Source: Methylocystis sp. ATCC 49242 (GTDB lineage: Bacteria > Pseudomonadota > Alphaproteobacteria > Rhizobiales > Beijerinckiaceae). From it: 64,000 nucleotides of DNA. The position numbers were made by a program, and so were the translations under genes. Shown one piece after another: positions 1 to 8,708 of this stretch; the stretch's first letter is position 1, and each line of letters opens with the position of its first letter. The stretch lies in the NCBI RefSeq assembly GCF_000188155.2, contig NZ_KE124773.1, positions 62,001 through 126,000 of the forward strand, in the 5' to 3' direction. The notes under the pieces were generated by a model, which saw only the letters and a list, made by a program, of their open reading frames with translations, had not been told where the DNA came from and ran no database searches.

Positions 1-76
1 GCCGGCCAGCCGGCCCAACCCTCGTACCGTTGCATATCGGATGACGGGCCACCCTCAGGCCCAGCAATCATAGGGT

Positions 77-1141
77 CTAGTTGCGCCTTGCGTGTTTACC
101 ACTTTGTAGGGTTTTCTCCCAATCAGATATGTTTATTTCCAGCAGCTTTTCGGGCCCGCCGGAGGGAACAGCCCCCTTTGCCAACACGACATAGGGAACG
201 GTGGCCATCGCATAACCAACAGAGCCCTCGAGAACGGATTCATTCGTGACCCCGACGAAAATTTTGCTGTATCTGACGCTTTGATTCTTTCCAACGCGTA
301 TCACGCTTTTAGCTAGATTCTCGCGCACCAGATGAAAGTACTGTTCCTCTGTTTCGTCGATGGTGTTAGCTTTAAATTCACCGCACAGTTCTATGATCAC
401 GTTTGCATTGATTTTACGATCCTCGGCGATGGCGATAGCGAGGCCACACCAAACATTTGTCGGCCCGAGGGCGGTGATTTCCTTATGGGCAGCGACGACA
501 TGAGCCCCAGGAAGCAATGGAAATCTCGGGCGGTCCCGTGTCCCAAAGAGACGGGAGCCTGCGTCCAACAGCGGATCGAGAGAATAAACGGGAATTATGC
601 TGTTATCCGATACCGTCACCTCAAATAGCTTGCCTGGCCCGCCCTTGGCAATGTCGGCTGCCTTTGCAATGTCGAAGCCCCAAATCGCACCATTAGTTCC
701 GCTAAAAGAGGAGGCGACTATTAGGTTGATTTGCCCTATATACGCGCCGGACGCTTCGGCGCGGTCAAAAGCGACTGTTCCATCCAAGCCTTCCCCCTTT
801 TGACCTGGTATGACTAATTCTCTTGACGCTTGTCCCGCGTGGAGTGTGACAACAGAGACATAGCCTAGGCCACTGGCGCCCGGATTACCGTATCCGTCGC
901 AATGAATAGAAAAGGGCCCTACTGCACCTTTAACAATTTTACTCAGAGACAGAGCCGACGACGATGTTTCACGGAAGGTCTTTGTACCTTTGCTATCATT
1001 TCGGGCTTCCGCAAGCTCGCAAAAGATTGTCATCGCATAAAAAATTGAGAAAATCGTTCTGAGGGCCGGTTTCGTTTGAATTTTCCAGCGCTGCAAAATG
1101 CCAGCGCACCACCTCGCTAAATGCGTGCTGTTGCATCTCAT
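77..1141 (-). CDS. Exported hypothetical protein
   Basis: A 354-residue reading frame with no family I recognise. A hydrophobic stretch (about residues 29-46, containing IFSIFYAMTIFCELAEA) follows a basic N-terminus and ends in an A-x-A-like site, so the protein is probably exported; the ATG at 1141 or the internal Met near residue 37 could be the start. The rest is soluble-looking. The gene is less GC-rich than its neighbours and stands alone on the minus strand, which suggests it arrived separately. Function unknown. Confidence 0.5.
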   Translation of the reverse strand: MRCNSTHLARWCAGILQRWKIQTKPALRTIFSIFYAMTIFCELAEARNDSKGTKTFRETSSSALSLSKIVKGAVGPFSIHCDGYGNPGASGLGYVSVVTLHAGQASRELVIPGQKGEGLDGTVAFDRAEASGAYIGQINLIVASSFSGTNGAIWGFDIAKAADIAKGGPGKLFEVTVSDNSIIPVYSLDPLLDAGSRLFGTRDRPRFPLLPGAHVVAAHKEITALGPTNVWCGLAIAIAEDRKINANVIIELCGEFKANTIDETEEQYFHLVRENLAKSVIRVGKNQSVRYSKIFVGVTNESVLEGSVGYAMATVPYVVLAKGAVPSGGPEKLLEINISDWEKTLQSGKHARRN

Positions 1142-1654
1142 TCGGAATGCTCCACCGATTCGGAGTTCGCGAAAGCTTATTGCTCTTCGCGAAGCATGTG
1201 GATAGGACTTCTATTCCTCATCTGTTCGATCAACGCAGGACAATGATTGACGCCGATGAGGCGCGCGAGTTTGTCAGGAGTGATGGAGTTGATTGACTAC
1301 ATGGTGGGCGTCTACTCGGCGCACGTCAAGTCGCCCGCTGCGGCCGAATATGACGTCGCCTTTCTGCTCGGCGCGCCGGCGGTCAATGAATGTTTCCATC
1401 TCAAAGCGGCGCCCAATCCGTCACGCGCGCGTTCGATCCAAACAGCCGTTATCGATTATCTCGATGCGCCAAATCGCGCCGCGGCTCGCGAGACCATTCG
1501 CTGGCGTTTTCGGCTCGACGACCCGCAAAGCGGTCGATGCGCCAGCGAAATCATGGCGACATGCTCGCTGTCGACACGACCTGCGGTGAACAAGCCTTCG
1601 CTGAGCCCGATGCGGTCGACGATCCACGATTTCCAGCTGCTCAAGAGAACACAG

Positions 1655-1792
1655 GAGATGCTGGACGATAGCGCTCGCGAGCTGAACCCGGCCGCACAAG
1701 GTTGGCTCGCCTACCATGGGCGATATACGCGTTCGGCACTCTATCCCCTTGTTCGCTACATCGACCAAACGCGCGCAAGTGATCAGCGTTGA
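1655..1792 (+). pseudogene. Remnant of group II intron maturase (C-terminal X domain)
   Basis: The last ~45 residues of a 181-codon frame opening at 1247 read ARELNPAAQGWLAYHGRYTR followed by SALYPLVRYIDQ. This is the signature of the maturase (X/GIIM) domain of group II intron reverse transcriptases (typically LNPxxxGWxxYYGRFxxSALxP). The upstream part of the frame (1247-1650) matches nothing I know and no reverse-transcriptase YADD motif is present, so this is a scar rather than a working intron. I found no domain V-like hairpin just downstream. Confidence 0.6.
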
Positions 1793-2105
1793 GACCTGCC
1801 GAACCGTTGGCTGCCCATTTGCTCCAGGTTTAAATTTCGTACGCCTCTGCCAGAGGGACCAAAATCGATTTTCTCTCTCTGCGGTCAAGCTGTGACTTAA
1901 CCCCCAATCGATCAGGGGCGCAACGGGAAGTGAAGAAGAACCAAATAGGCTGCCACAACGCGCGCAATCTGGCGCATTCTTGCAATTTGGCACAACGTGC
2001 CAGCTTGGGCTAGGTTGGACGCCAAGGCCATCAACCCGGCCCCGCCCTTGGCGGCGTATTCTAACGCGTGCCTCGGCTGAAAAATCGGGAAACCCGACTT
2101 ATCCA

Positions 2106-2882
2106 ATGGCGACTTCCCTAACGCGGATTGCTCTCTTGCACTTGGCCCCGACTCCGGGCGCTTTGGAGCAAAATCAGCAACTTGTCGAAACCGCGTTGGC
2201 GGCTGCGGCCGATGCGGGCGCAGAGTGGGTCATTACGCCAGAACTCGTGACAACTGGATATGAGTTTGCCGAGCACATAGGCACTGACTGGATTGAGAGC
2301 CAGCCAGACTTGTGGGTTCAAGGCATAGCCGCGTTGGCGCTGCGACGTCGCCTCACCGTATTCCTGTCTGTTCCGGAGCGCGACGGGGAAAAGCTGTATA
2401 ACAGTATGATTGCCATCGACCGGAGAGGTCGGATCGCCGGGCGTCACAGGAAGATCAACGCATTGCGTGTGGGTGCGGAGTCCTGGTCCACACCAGGTGA
2501 AACCATTTCCCCTGTTAAAATCGACGGATTTGGCCTTGTCGGCATGCTTATATGCGCCGACGCGTTCACGCCAGTCATCGCGGCCTCCCTTGCAGATCAG
2601 GAGGCGCGTGCACTGGTTTCGTCCGCCGCCTGGGGACCTGGGCTTCATGGTCCGGATGGAGAATGGGAGGCAGTCAGTCAGGCGACATCGCTGCCCATTT
2701 TCGTTTGCAACCGCACCGGCCAAGAACGCCAGATGGACTTCACGATCGCACAAAGCGTCGTGGCTAATCGCGGGAGACGAGTCGTAAGTTTCACGGCGCC
2801 TCGAAACGCTATCTTTTTGGTCGATTGGAGCTTCGAGGGAAATCAGCTTGCTCGGTATTCCCAAATAACTCCGCTTCCATAA
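2106..2882 (+). CDS. Carbon-nitrogen hydrolase (nitrilase superfamily)
   Basis: A 258-residue protein starting at ATG 2106; the frame is open further upstream but homology begins here. The nitrilase-superfamily Glu-Lys-Cys triad is visible: Glu in TPELVTTGYEF, Lys in RHRKINALR and Cys in GMLICADAF. Family members hydrolyse nitriles or amides, or condense N-acyl groups. The substrate cannot be told from sequence. It is about the usual length, has no signal peptide and is monocistronic, with about 240 bp of non-coding DNA before the riboswitch. Confidence 0.8.
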   Translation: MATSLTRIALLHLAPTPGALEQNQQLVETALAAAADAGAEWVITPELVTTGYEFAEHIGTDWIESQPDLWVQGIAALALRRRLTVFLSVPERDGEKLYNSMIAIDRRGRIAGRHRKINALRVGAESWSTPGETISPVKIDGFGLVGMLICADAFTPVIAASLADQEARALVSSAAWGPGLHGPDGEWEAVSQATSLPIFVCNRTGQERQMDFTIAQSVVANRGRRVVSFTAPRNAIFLVDWSFEGNQLARYSQITPLP

Positions 2883-3122
2883 CGCTCAGCGGAATCAGAT
2901 AGCAAAAACGTGCTTACTTCAAACGGCGGCGCAAAAGCCCGCGGCAAGTGCATCGCACCACTGTCACGCAAATTGGGCAGGTTTCTTCCTTACTGACAAA
3001 GTCGCACTATCCATCTGCCCGCCCCGTCGCGCTGATGCGAAAATGCAACGCTTCAGGACTGCTCGAGGCACCCTCCACAAAACGGCTTGACTAAACCGGC
3101 TGGCTTCGGCCTTTATAGGCCA
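2883..3122. other. Intergenic region before the riboswitch
   Basis: No gene is seen in these 240 bases. The promoter for the riboswitch-controlled transcript should lie here, but I cannot point to a convincing -35/-10 pair. Confidence 0.4.
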
Positions 3123-3289
3123 GATGGTTCCCTTCGGGGATCAAAAGGGAACTCGGTGCGCGCTGCATAGCGCTATGCCGAGGCTGCCCCCGCAACTGTA
3201 AGCGGCGAGCCTTAGAGCCAAAAAGCCACTGGGGAAACCTCCCTGGGAAGGCGGCTTAAGGCGGCGACCCGTGAGCCAGGAGACCTGCC
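3123..3289 (+). promoter_or_regulatory. Cobalamin riboswitch
   Basis: The conserved blocks of the adenosylcobalamin riboswitch occur in order: AAAAGGGAA with CGGTG, then CTGCCCCCGCAACTGTAA (around 3184-3201), GCCACTG, GGGAAGGC, and the B12 box GAGCCAGGAGACCTGCC ending at 3289. It lies about 135 bases upstream of the TonB-dependent receptor, the usual place for repression of corrinoid uptake when B12 is plentiful. The expression platform was not resolved. Confidence 0.95.
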
Positions 3290-3424
3290 ATCAATCGTGG
3301 TCACGCGCGAAAGCGTCGGGCGGGGTGCACCGAAGCGGTCAAAACTGTCGCTGAGCGTCAAAACGCAAAGCGACAGGGATAGACCTTTCGCAGTGACGGC
3401 CCACGTTGCTGCGAGTCTCGGCTC

Positions 3425-6004
3425 ATGAAATCCCTTCTCCCGACAGCTGCCAAAGACGGCGTTCGCGGCGCCGTGCGGCGCAATTCGCCGCTCCTGTCCT
3501 ACGTTCTTTCTGCAGCCGTCTCGTCGCCAGCTCTCGCCCAAGAAACGCTCCCGGTCATCGAAATCGGCACGCCGAAGCCGAGCTTCGGCCGCGCCTCCGA
3601 GGCGCCCGGAACGGAACGGCCTGTTGCCGGTCAACAGGCGGAAGCGGACGGTAACGGCACAGAAATCGGCCCTGGCGACAATGGGCAAATCTGCGCGGAC
3701 GGGGTTTGCAATAATCCCACGTCCTACGCCGCGCCGATCGAGTCGCTTGGGACCAAGGTCAACACGCCGGTGATGAACACGCCGGTCGCCACGAAGATGG
3801 TCACGCGGCGGATGCTCGAGGACCAACAGGCCATTACGCTCGACCAGGCGTTGAAGAACGTCAGCGGCGTCGCCGTCTCGGGCGGCGGCGACGCGGCGCT
3901 GGGAAATTCCTTCCGACAGATCATCCTGCGCGGCTTCGCAACGCAGAACTATTTCCGCGACGGTTTCCGGGTCGACAGCTTCGGCCTCAATTTCGCCGGC
4001 TCCAGCAGCGCCGAAATGGCCAATGTGGAGAGCGTCGAGGTGCTGAAAGGCCCCGCCGCCATCCTCTACGGTGCGGTGGAGCCCGGCGGCATCGTCAACA
4101 TCAACACGAAGCAGCCGCTTGCGAAGCCGGCCGCCTCCGTGCAGCAGCAAATCGGCAGCTACGCCTCCTATCGCACGGTCGTCGACGCCACGGGGCCGGT
4201 GACCGCCAACAAGGACGTGCTCTACCGCTTCATCATGTCCTATGAGAACGACGGGTCGTTCCGCGCCTTCGACTACAACAAAAATATCATGATCAACCCG
4301 GTCGTCAGATGGAACATCGACGACAGCACCTGGATCAGAGCGTCCACTCAGTTTCAGCAGAACAATCTGAATCAGGACTGGTTTTATGTGCCCTATTACG
4401 GGATGTTCTCCCCTCTATGGCTCGGGCGCAGTTTCAACTGGGGGCCCAACTCGCCTTACACTCAGCAGCAGAACTTCAGCGAGCTGACGTGGCATCACGA
4501 CTTCGACAAGGACTGGTCGATACAGCAAACCTTGTTCATGCAACTGTTGCATAGCAATTGGCAGAACAACGGCGGGACCACCTCTATCACCGATTGCGTG
4601 ACTCCCGGCGCCTACTCTTTTGGCGGCTTCTCGCTGTGCGGATTCAACGGCGCCTTTACCCCGGTATCCCAACCAAACAGTGTCATCCTGAACTATAGTT
4701 CTTTTCCGTCTGACAATAGACAGGCGGAATATGCGACGACAATCAATCTCGTCGGTCATTTCAACACCGGGGAATATCTCAACCATACGCTGTTGTCGGG
4801 GGCGGACTACTACCGGTATAACTTCAGGGGCCTGAATATGCTCCCGCAGAACTACGGGGCGGTTGGCCTGTTCGGCGCGCCGTATTTCCCGACCCCCATC
4901 GGCGGGCTTGTTCCCTACAACGCCACCCAGCAAGCCGCCGACAATTACGGCGTTTATCTGCAGGACCAGATCAAACTGCCCTTCGGCTTTCACGTGCTCG
5001 GCGGCGCCCGTTGGCAATATATCGACAGCAGAACCGGCGCCTCTGACAACACGCATTTCTGCGGGCCTTTTTCGTCCAATTGGTTTTCGGGAATTGCGAT
5101 TCCATGTAACTTCAACACGCTCGGCAACACATCGAGGTTTGTCAGCCAGAGGGTCACGCCGCGCGTGGGGGTGTTGTGGCGGCCGCTCGAATGGATCAGC
5201 TTCTACGGAAATTACACCGAGTCCTACAGCCCGAACTACGACGGCAAGCTAGTCTACGGCTCGAACGACCCGACGCCCCCAAGCGCCGGCGAGCAGGAGG
5301 AAGGCGGAATCAAGCTTGCCCTGTTCGATAACAGGTTTCAGGCCACGGCGGCCTACTACCATTTGGTCAAGACCAATATTCCGATCGGGATCCCCAATGA
5401 TTTCAACCACGTGTTACTCATAGGCCAAGGGCGTTCGCAGGGCCCGGAACTCGACATCCAAGGCGAGCTTCTGCCCGGCTGGAGCATCAATCTCGCCTAC
5501 GCAAACACCGACGCAATCACCACCAAGTCAAATCCAACTTACCTCGGGGTCCCGGTTGTGGGACAGCCGATCCCCTTCGTTCCGCGTAATGTCGGCTCCC
5601 TGTCTTCGGCCTATGAATTCAGGGACGGCCAGATGAAGGGTCTGCGCGTGGGGACGCGCTACGATTACACCGGCTATCTTCCTTTCTTTCATACCGCCAA
5701 TGATGGATCCTATATTTATGGGAAATCCACGCCGAGCTATGGACTCGTTGGCCTCTTCGGAGCCTATGAGTTCAACCTCGACCGATTCAAGGTCGTCGCA
5801 CAGCTCAATGTGAGCAATCTTTTCGACAAGACCTATTTCGTCACCGGCGGCTTGGGTCCTCAAGCCTTCGACGCCGCCCATCCTGGCGGCTTCGCGGTGC
5901 CCTTCACCAATCCAGTCCAGGTGGGCTGGAACACGCCAGGGTACAATTTTAACGTAATCGGCGCCCCGCGGATGTTCCGCGGGTCGATCAAGGTGTCGTT
6001 CTGA
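3425..6004 (+). CDS. TonB-dependent outer-membrane receptor, probably for corrinoids
   Basis: An 859-residue outer-membrane receptor. A signal peptide ends near SPALAQ and is followed by a TonB-box-like LPVIEIG. The plug domain covers roughly residues 110-230 (VTRRMLEDQQAITLDQALKN, VESVEVLKGPAAILYG, EPGGIVNINTKQP), then comes the beta-barrel, which ends with the aromatic C-terminus KVSF. By sequence the plug resembles siderophore receptors of the FhuA/FpvA type more than BtuB. The cobalamin riboswitch upstream and cbiZ downstream argue that the ligand is cobalamin, cobinamide or another corrinoid. No BtuCDF transporter is in the window, so inner-membrane passage must come from elsewhere. The ATG lacks a strong Shine-Dalgarno sequence. 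Confidence 0.9.
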   Translation: MKSLLPTAAKDGVRGAVRRNSPLLSYVLSAAVSSPALAQETLPVIEIGTPKPSFGRASEAPGTERPVAGQQAEADGNGTEIGPGDNGQICADGVCNNPTSYAAPIESLGTKVNTPVMNTPVATKMVTRRMLEDQQAITLDQALKNVSGVAVSGGGDAALGNSFRQIILRGFATQNYFRDGFRVDSFGLNFAGSSSAEMANVESVEVLKGPAAILYGAVEPGGIVNINTKQPLAKPAASVQQQIGSYASYRTVVDATGPVTANKDVLYRFIMSYENDGSFRAFDYNKNIMINPVVRWNIDDSTWIRASTQFQQNNLNQDWFYVPYYGMFSPLWLGRSFNWGPNSPYTQQQNFSELTWHHDFDKDWSIQQTLFMQLLHSNWQNNGGTTSITDCVTPGAYSFGGFSLCGFNGAFTPVSQPNSVILNYSSFPSDNRQAEYATTINLVGHFNTGEYLNHTLLSGADYYRYNFRGLNMLPQNYGAVGLFGAPYFPTPIGGLVPYNATQQAADNYGVYLQDQIKLPFGFHVLGGARWQYIDSRTGASDNTHFCGPFSSNWFSGIAIPCNFNTLGNTSRFVSQRVTPRVGVLWRPLEWISFYGNYTESYSPNYDGKLVYGSNDPTPPSAGEQEEGGIKLALFDNRFQATAAYYHLVKTNIPIGIPNDFNHVLLIGQGRSQGPELDIQGELLPGWSINLAYANTDAITTKSNPTYLGVPVVGQPIPFVPRNVGSLSSAYEFRDGQMKGLRVGTRYDYTGYLPFFHTANDGSYIYGKSTPSYGLVGLFGAYEFNLDRFKVVAQLNVSNLFDKTYFVTGGLGPQAFDAAHPGGFAVPFTNPVQVGWNTPGYNFNVIGAPRMFRGSIKVSF

Positions 6005-6023
6005 GCGGCGCGCCGTCATGCAT

Positions 6024-6052
6024 CCTCGAGGAGCGCGCGATGCGCCTCCTCG
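6024..6052 (+). repeat. Intercistronic hairpin after the receptor gene
   Basis: CGAGGAGCGC and GCGCCTCCTCG form an imperfect stem with one bulge around a short loop. There is no T-run after it, so it may attenuate or stabilise the message between the receptor and the next gene rather than stop transcription. Confidence 0.4.
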
Positions 6053-6095
6053 GAGATAGAGGTTCTGCTCCGTCGACGAAGAGAAAGTGAACGCC

Positions 6096-6683
6096 ATGTC
6101 AGAGGTTGCCGAATATGCGCCGACACGAATGGTCGAGCCCGATGGAACGCCGCTCGACGTGTTCTCGCTGCCCACAGACCCGGCGAGCCTCGAGGAGCTT
6201 CTCCGCGATCTCTTCGAGAACCATTGGCGGGAGATCACCTTCGGCATCCTCATTCAGGGCGCCGCTTGGGAGATGAAGACCGATCGCCCGCCGACGCGCA
6301 TCGGCGTGCTCGACGGCTATCTGACGGTGGCTTTTGGCGTTCCGCATTTCCACATCTGCATCGGCGAGAACAAAGGCCCGCGCAGCCGGCCGACGTCCCC
6401 GGACTTGGCGCGTCATCGGCGCACGGCGCGTGCGGAGATTTATCGTCGAATCGGGCGCTCCTGTGTGCCGATGTCATGGGGAGTGCAGCTCTTCAACGGC
6501 GCGAACGAGCAGCAGCTGACCGTGCTCCTGCCCAACCCGTTCCTGCATCCGGAGACCGACAAGTTCCTGAAGGAGCCCGATTGGTCGCGTCTCGCGCTGT
6601 GGGACAAGCTTCGGGCGCGATGGTTTGGCCTTGCCGACCCCGACCCGATCGACCGTTCAGGTCGCCGCTTCGCGCATGCCTGA
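6096..6683 (+). CDS. Unknown protein of the B12 cassette
   Basis: A 195-residue soluble protein starting at ATG 6096; a GTG three codons upstream at 6087 is an alternative. It has no signal peptide or membrane segment. Readable features are a conserved-looking FGVPHFHICIGENKGP block and many Trp/Arg residues near the C-terminus. I do not recognise a characterised family. Its position between a riboswitch-controlled receptor and cbiZ suggests a corrinoid-related role, perhaps binding or handling a scavenged corrinoid, but this is inference from context only. Confidence 0.7.
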   Translation: MSEVAEYAPTRMVEPDGTPLDVFSLPTDPASLEELLRDLFENHWREITFGILIQGAAWEMKTDRPPTRIGVLDGYLTVAFGVPHFHICIGENKGPRSRPTSPDLARHRRTARAEIYRRIGRSCVPMSWGVQLFNGANEQQLTVLLPNPFLHPETDKFLKEPDWSRLALWDKLRARWFGLADPDPIDRSGRRFAHA

Positions 6684-6822
6684 TTGTCGCACACATTTCC
6701 CGGCGGCAGCTCCGAGCAGCGACCGCTGGGCTTCTTCCTTCTCGTCAGACTAAATATAACCGAGACGAGCGGAGCCGATGGCCGAAGAGGTTTCAGCCAT
6801 CTTCAATTTACGGAGACCTAAT

Positions 6823-7392
6823 ATGACCGCGATTAATGTGGGTTCCACGCACACGGCATCCTCTCCTTCGCGCACGGCGATCGGCATTGGCGCGTTGACC
6901 GTCGCAAGTGTTCTGACGACAGTAGGCTTTGCCTGCGCGGTTCCGCTCGCGGCCTTCGCGGCGATCGCCGCCATGTCGTTCGGACGCCGCGAAGCCTTAG
7001 CGGCAATCGGCGCAGTATGGCTCGCCAATCAGGCATGGGGCTTCACCTTTATGCATTACCCGATGAATGGCGAGACCTTCGCCTGGGGCGGGGCGCTTGG
7101 GATGATCGCCGCGCAATCGTGCGAGGCGGCCGGACTGCCGACGCGGCGGTTCTCGGGGGCCGTTGGCGCTTTCGTTGCGTTTTTGGCAGCCTTCCTCGTC
7201 TATGAAGGCTCGCTCATCGCAATCGATCTTGCCGTCGGTATCAGCGCCGATGACTTCGCGCTGGCGACCGTTGCGCGGATTTTTCTCATTAATGCTTGCG
7301 CCTTCGGCGGTCTCTGGGCCCTGAAGACAGTCGTCACGAATGCAACGTCTCGGCGCAAGTTGCTGGCGACACTCGTGCCGCGGCACATCTGA
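6823..7392 (+). CDS. Small multi-spanning membrane protein of the B12 cassette
   Basis: A 189-residue protein with about five hydrophobic segments (for example GIGALTVASVLTTVGFACAV and AVGAFVAFLAAFLVYEGSLI). ATG 6823 is chosen over an upstream in-frame start because CGGAGA lies seven bases before it. Its size and topology are compatible with a substrate-binding (S) component of an ECF transporter or another small permease. Together with the B12-regulated receptor this makes an inner-membrane corrinoid transporter plausible, but no ECF ATPase or T component lies nearby and I could not confirm a family. Confidence 0.65.
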   Translation: MTAINVGSTHTASSPSRTAIGIGALTVASVLTTVGFACAVPLAAFAAIAAMSFGRREALAAIGAVWLANQAWGFTFMHYPMNGETFAWGGALGMIAAQSCEAAGLPTRRFSGAVGAFVAFLAAFLVYEGSLIAIDLAVGISADDFALATVARIFLINACAFGGLWALKTVVTNATSRRKLLATLVPRHI

Positions 7393-7393
7393 A

Positions 7394-7436
7394 GGCGCTT
7401 CGCGGAGCGCCCGGCTTCCAGCCTGCGCTCCGCAGG
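7394..7436 (+). repeat. Two consecutive small hairpins before cbiZ
   Basis: GGCGCT/AGCGCC (7394-7411) and CCTGCG/CGCAGG (7422-7436) are perfect 6-bp stems in the gap between the membrane protein gene and cbiZ. There is no T-run. They could be message-stability elements. Confidence 0.4.
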
Positions 7437-7461
7437 ATTGCTTGATTTGCGGATATTCTGC

Positions 7462-8160
7462 ATGACTCAGTTGCCATTTCGTCTCGATCTGGAGCCCCCC
7501 TTCCTCATCGTCAAGTTCGAAAACCCGCAAAGAACCTTGGGATGGTCGATCACGAAGCCTGGCTTTTGCTGCACCCGAGAAGTTGTTTGGCTGGAAGTTC
7601 GCAACGCGGATCTGACGCCCCATGTCGATCCGGTGGAGTTCTTGAAGAAGAGATTGGCGTCACGCGGCCTTTCTGATGCTGCGGCCTTCATGACTTCTCG
7701 GGAAATACGCCGTCATCATATTTCCCAGTCACGCGTCGGTTCGGTCATCGCAACGTGTTTGACAACAGTCGGTCTGACCAATGGGGAGAGAATCGGTGCG
7801 CGTCGCGGTCAAAATGTTCTTTTGCCGGGCACGATCAATACGCTTGTCCATGTCTCGCGTTCGCTCTCGGCCGGCGCTTTCGTCGAATCCGTCTCCATTG
7901 CGACGCAAGCGCGAACGGCGGCGATCATGGAGACGAACCCTCATCGGGGCGACCCAGCCATTACCGGCACGGGAACGGACTGCATCGTCGTCGCGGCGTC
8001 CGAAGGCAATCAGCTAGTGTCTTGCGCGGGTCTCCACACCGATCTCGGTGAGGCCATCGGCGCGGCTGTGTATGAGGCGACCTATGCCGGCGCGATGGAA
8101 TGGAACGCAGAAAATTGCGGGGATAGTCGCAACTCGAAAACTTCGGAAGGAGCGCTATGA
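7462..8160 (+). CDS. cbiZ: Adenosylcobinamide amidohydrolase
   Basis: A 232-residue protein matching the CbiZ family: the GTGTDCIVVAAS block corresponds to the family's GTxTDxxVVA motif, and the region around ICVNT-like positions (GTINTLVHV) also fits. CbiZ cleaves the aminopropanol side chain of adenosylcobinamide or pseudocobalamin to give adenosylcobyric acid, letting the cell rebuild its own cobalamin from foreign corrinoids. ATG 7462 is chosen over a TTG at 7438. It is the last confident gene of the riboswitch-led cassette, and its stop overlaps the ATG of a short downstream frame. Confidence 0.85.
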   Translation: MTQLPFRLDLEPPFLIVKFENPQRTLGWSITKPGFCCTREVVWLEVRNADLTPHVDPVEFLKKRLASRGLSDAAAFMTSREIRRHHISQSRVGSVIATCLTTVGLTNGERIGARRGQNVLLPGTINTLVHVSRSLSAGAFVESVSIATQARTAAIMETNPHRGDPAITGTGTDCIVVAASEGNQLVSCAGLHTDLGEAIGAAVYEATYAGAMEWNAENCGDSRNSKTSEGAL

Positions 8161-8438
8161 GCGTAAAGTCTTACAGTGCGTCGCCTGTCGGGCTGCGGGC
8201 GCCGGATCGGGCACAACGAGGGCACCCGCGCGGTTCAATCGCGAGAGTGACAAATCCACCTCGTAAGGGCTTTAGGACTGCCAGTCTTCTCTTTTCAGAT
8301 ATCCCGGCGCTCGAACAGCGGGATCGCGAGCGTAAGGGGAAAACGATAGACGGGACCAGACGGCAAGAAGCCAAAGTAACGTTTGCGGCGCGGCCGCTCC
8401 GAGACTGGTGCGCGAGAAACGCAAGAGAAGGCGGATAA
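8157..8438 (+). CDS. Short hypothetical protein coupled to cbiZ
   Basis: A 93-residue frame whose ATG overlaps the cbiZ stop (ATGA) behind GGAGCG, so translation is likely to be coupled. The product is highly basic (many Arg) with no recognisable domain. It may be the degenerate start of a lost cassette gene rather than a functional protein. Confidence 0.3.
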   Translation: MSVKSYSASPVGLRAPDRAQRGHPRGSIARVTNPPRKGFRTASLLFSDIPALEQRDRERKGKTIDGTRRQEAKVTFAARPLRDWCARNAREGG

Positions 8439-8622
8439 TGCCCCCTCCTCGCCGGGACACCTGCCTGGCTTCCCTCCAACGCGAAGCTCGCGACGTGGCG
8501 CGCCCCCAGCTTATTTCCTGTGTTAGAGGCCGAGCGCCATTCTGCTCGTTGGCCACTGCCAAGGGAGCCGAAAGTCATGCCTCCAATTTCGCGATACCAC
8601 GCAGAGGTTAGTCAAAGCCCTT

Positions 8623-8639
8623 TAGCAGCTTGTCGGACT
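8623..8639 (+). repeat. Left terminal inverted repeat of the IS1182-like element
   Basis: TAGCAGCTTGTCGGACT, a perfect inverted match to 10210-10226. Confidence 0.85.
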
Positions 8640-8708
8640 TAAACACGGCGCGATTGTTCGGTTTAGAATCGGCTCGTTGATTCCCGACCGGACGACGAGC
8701 GACTGTGG

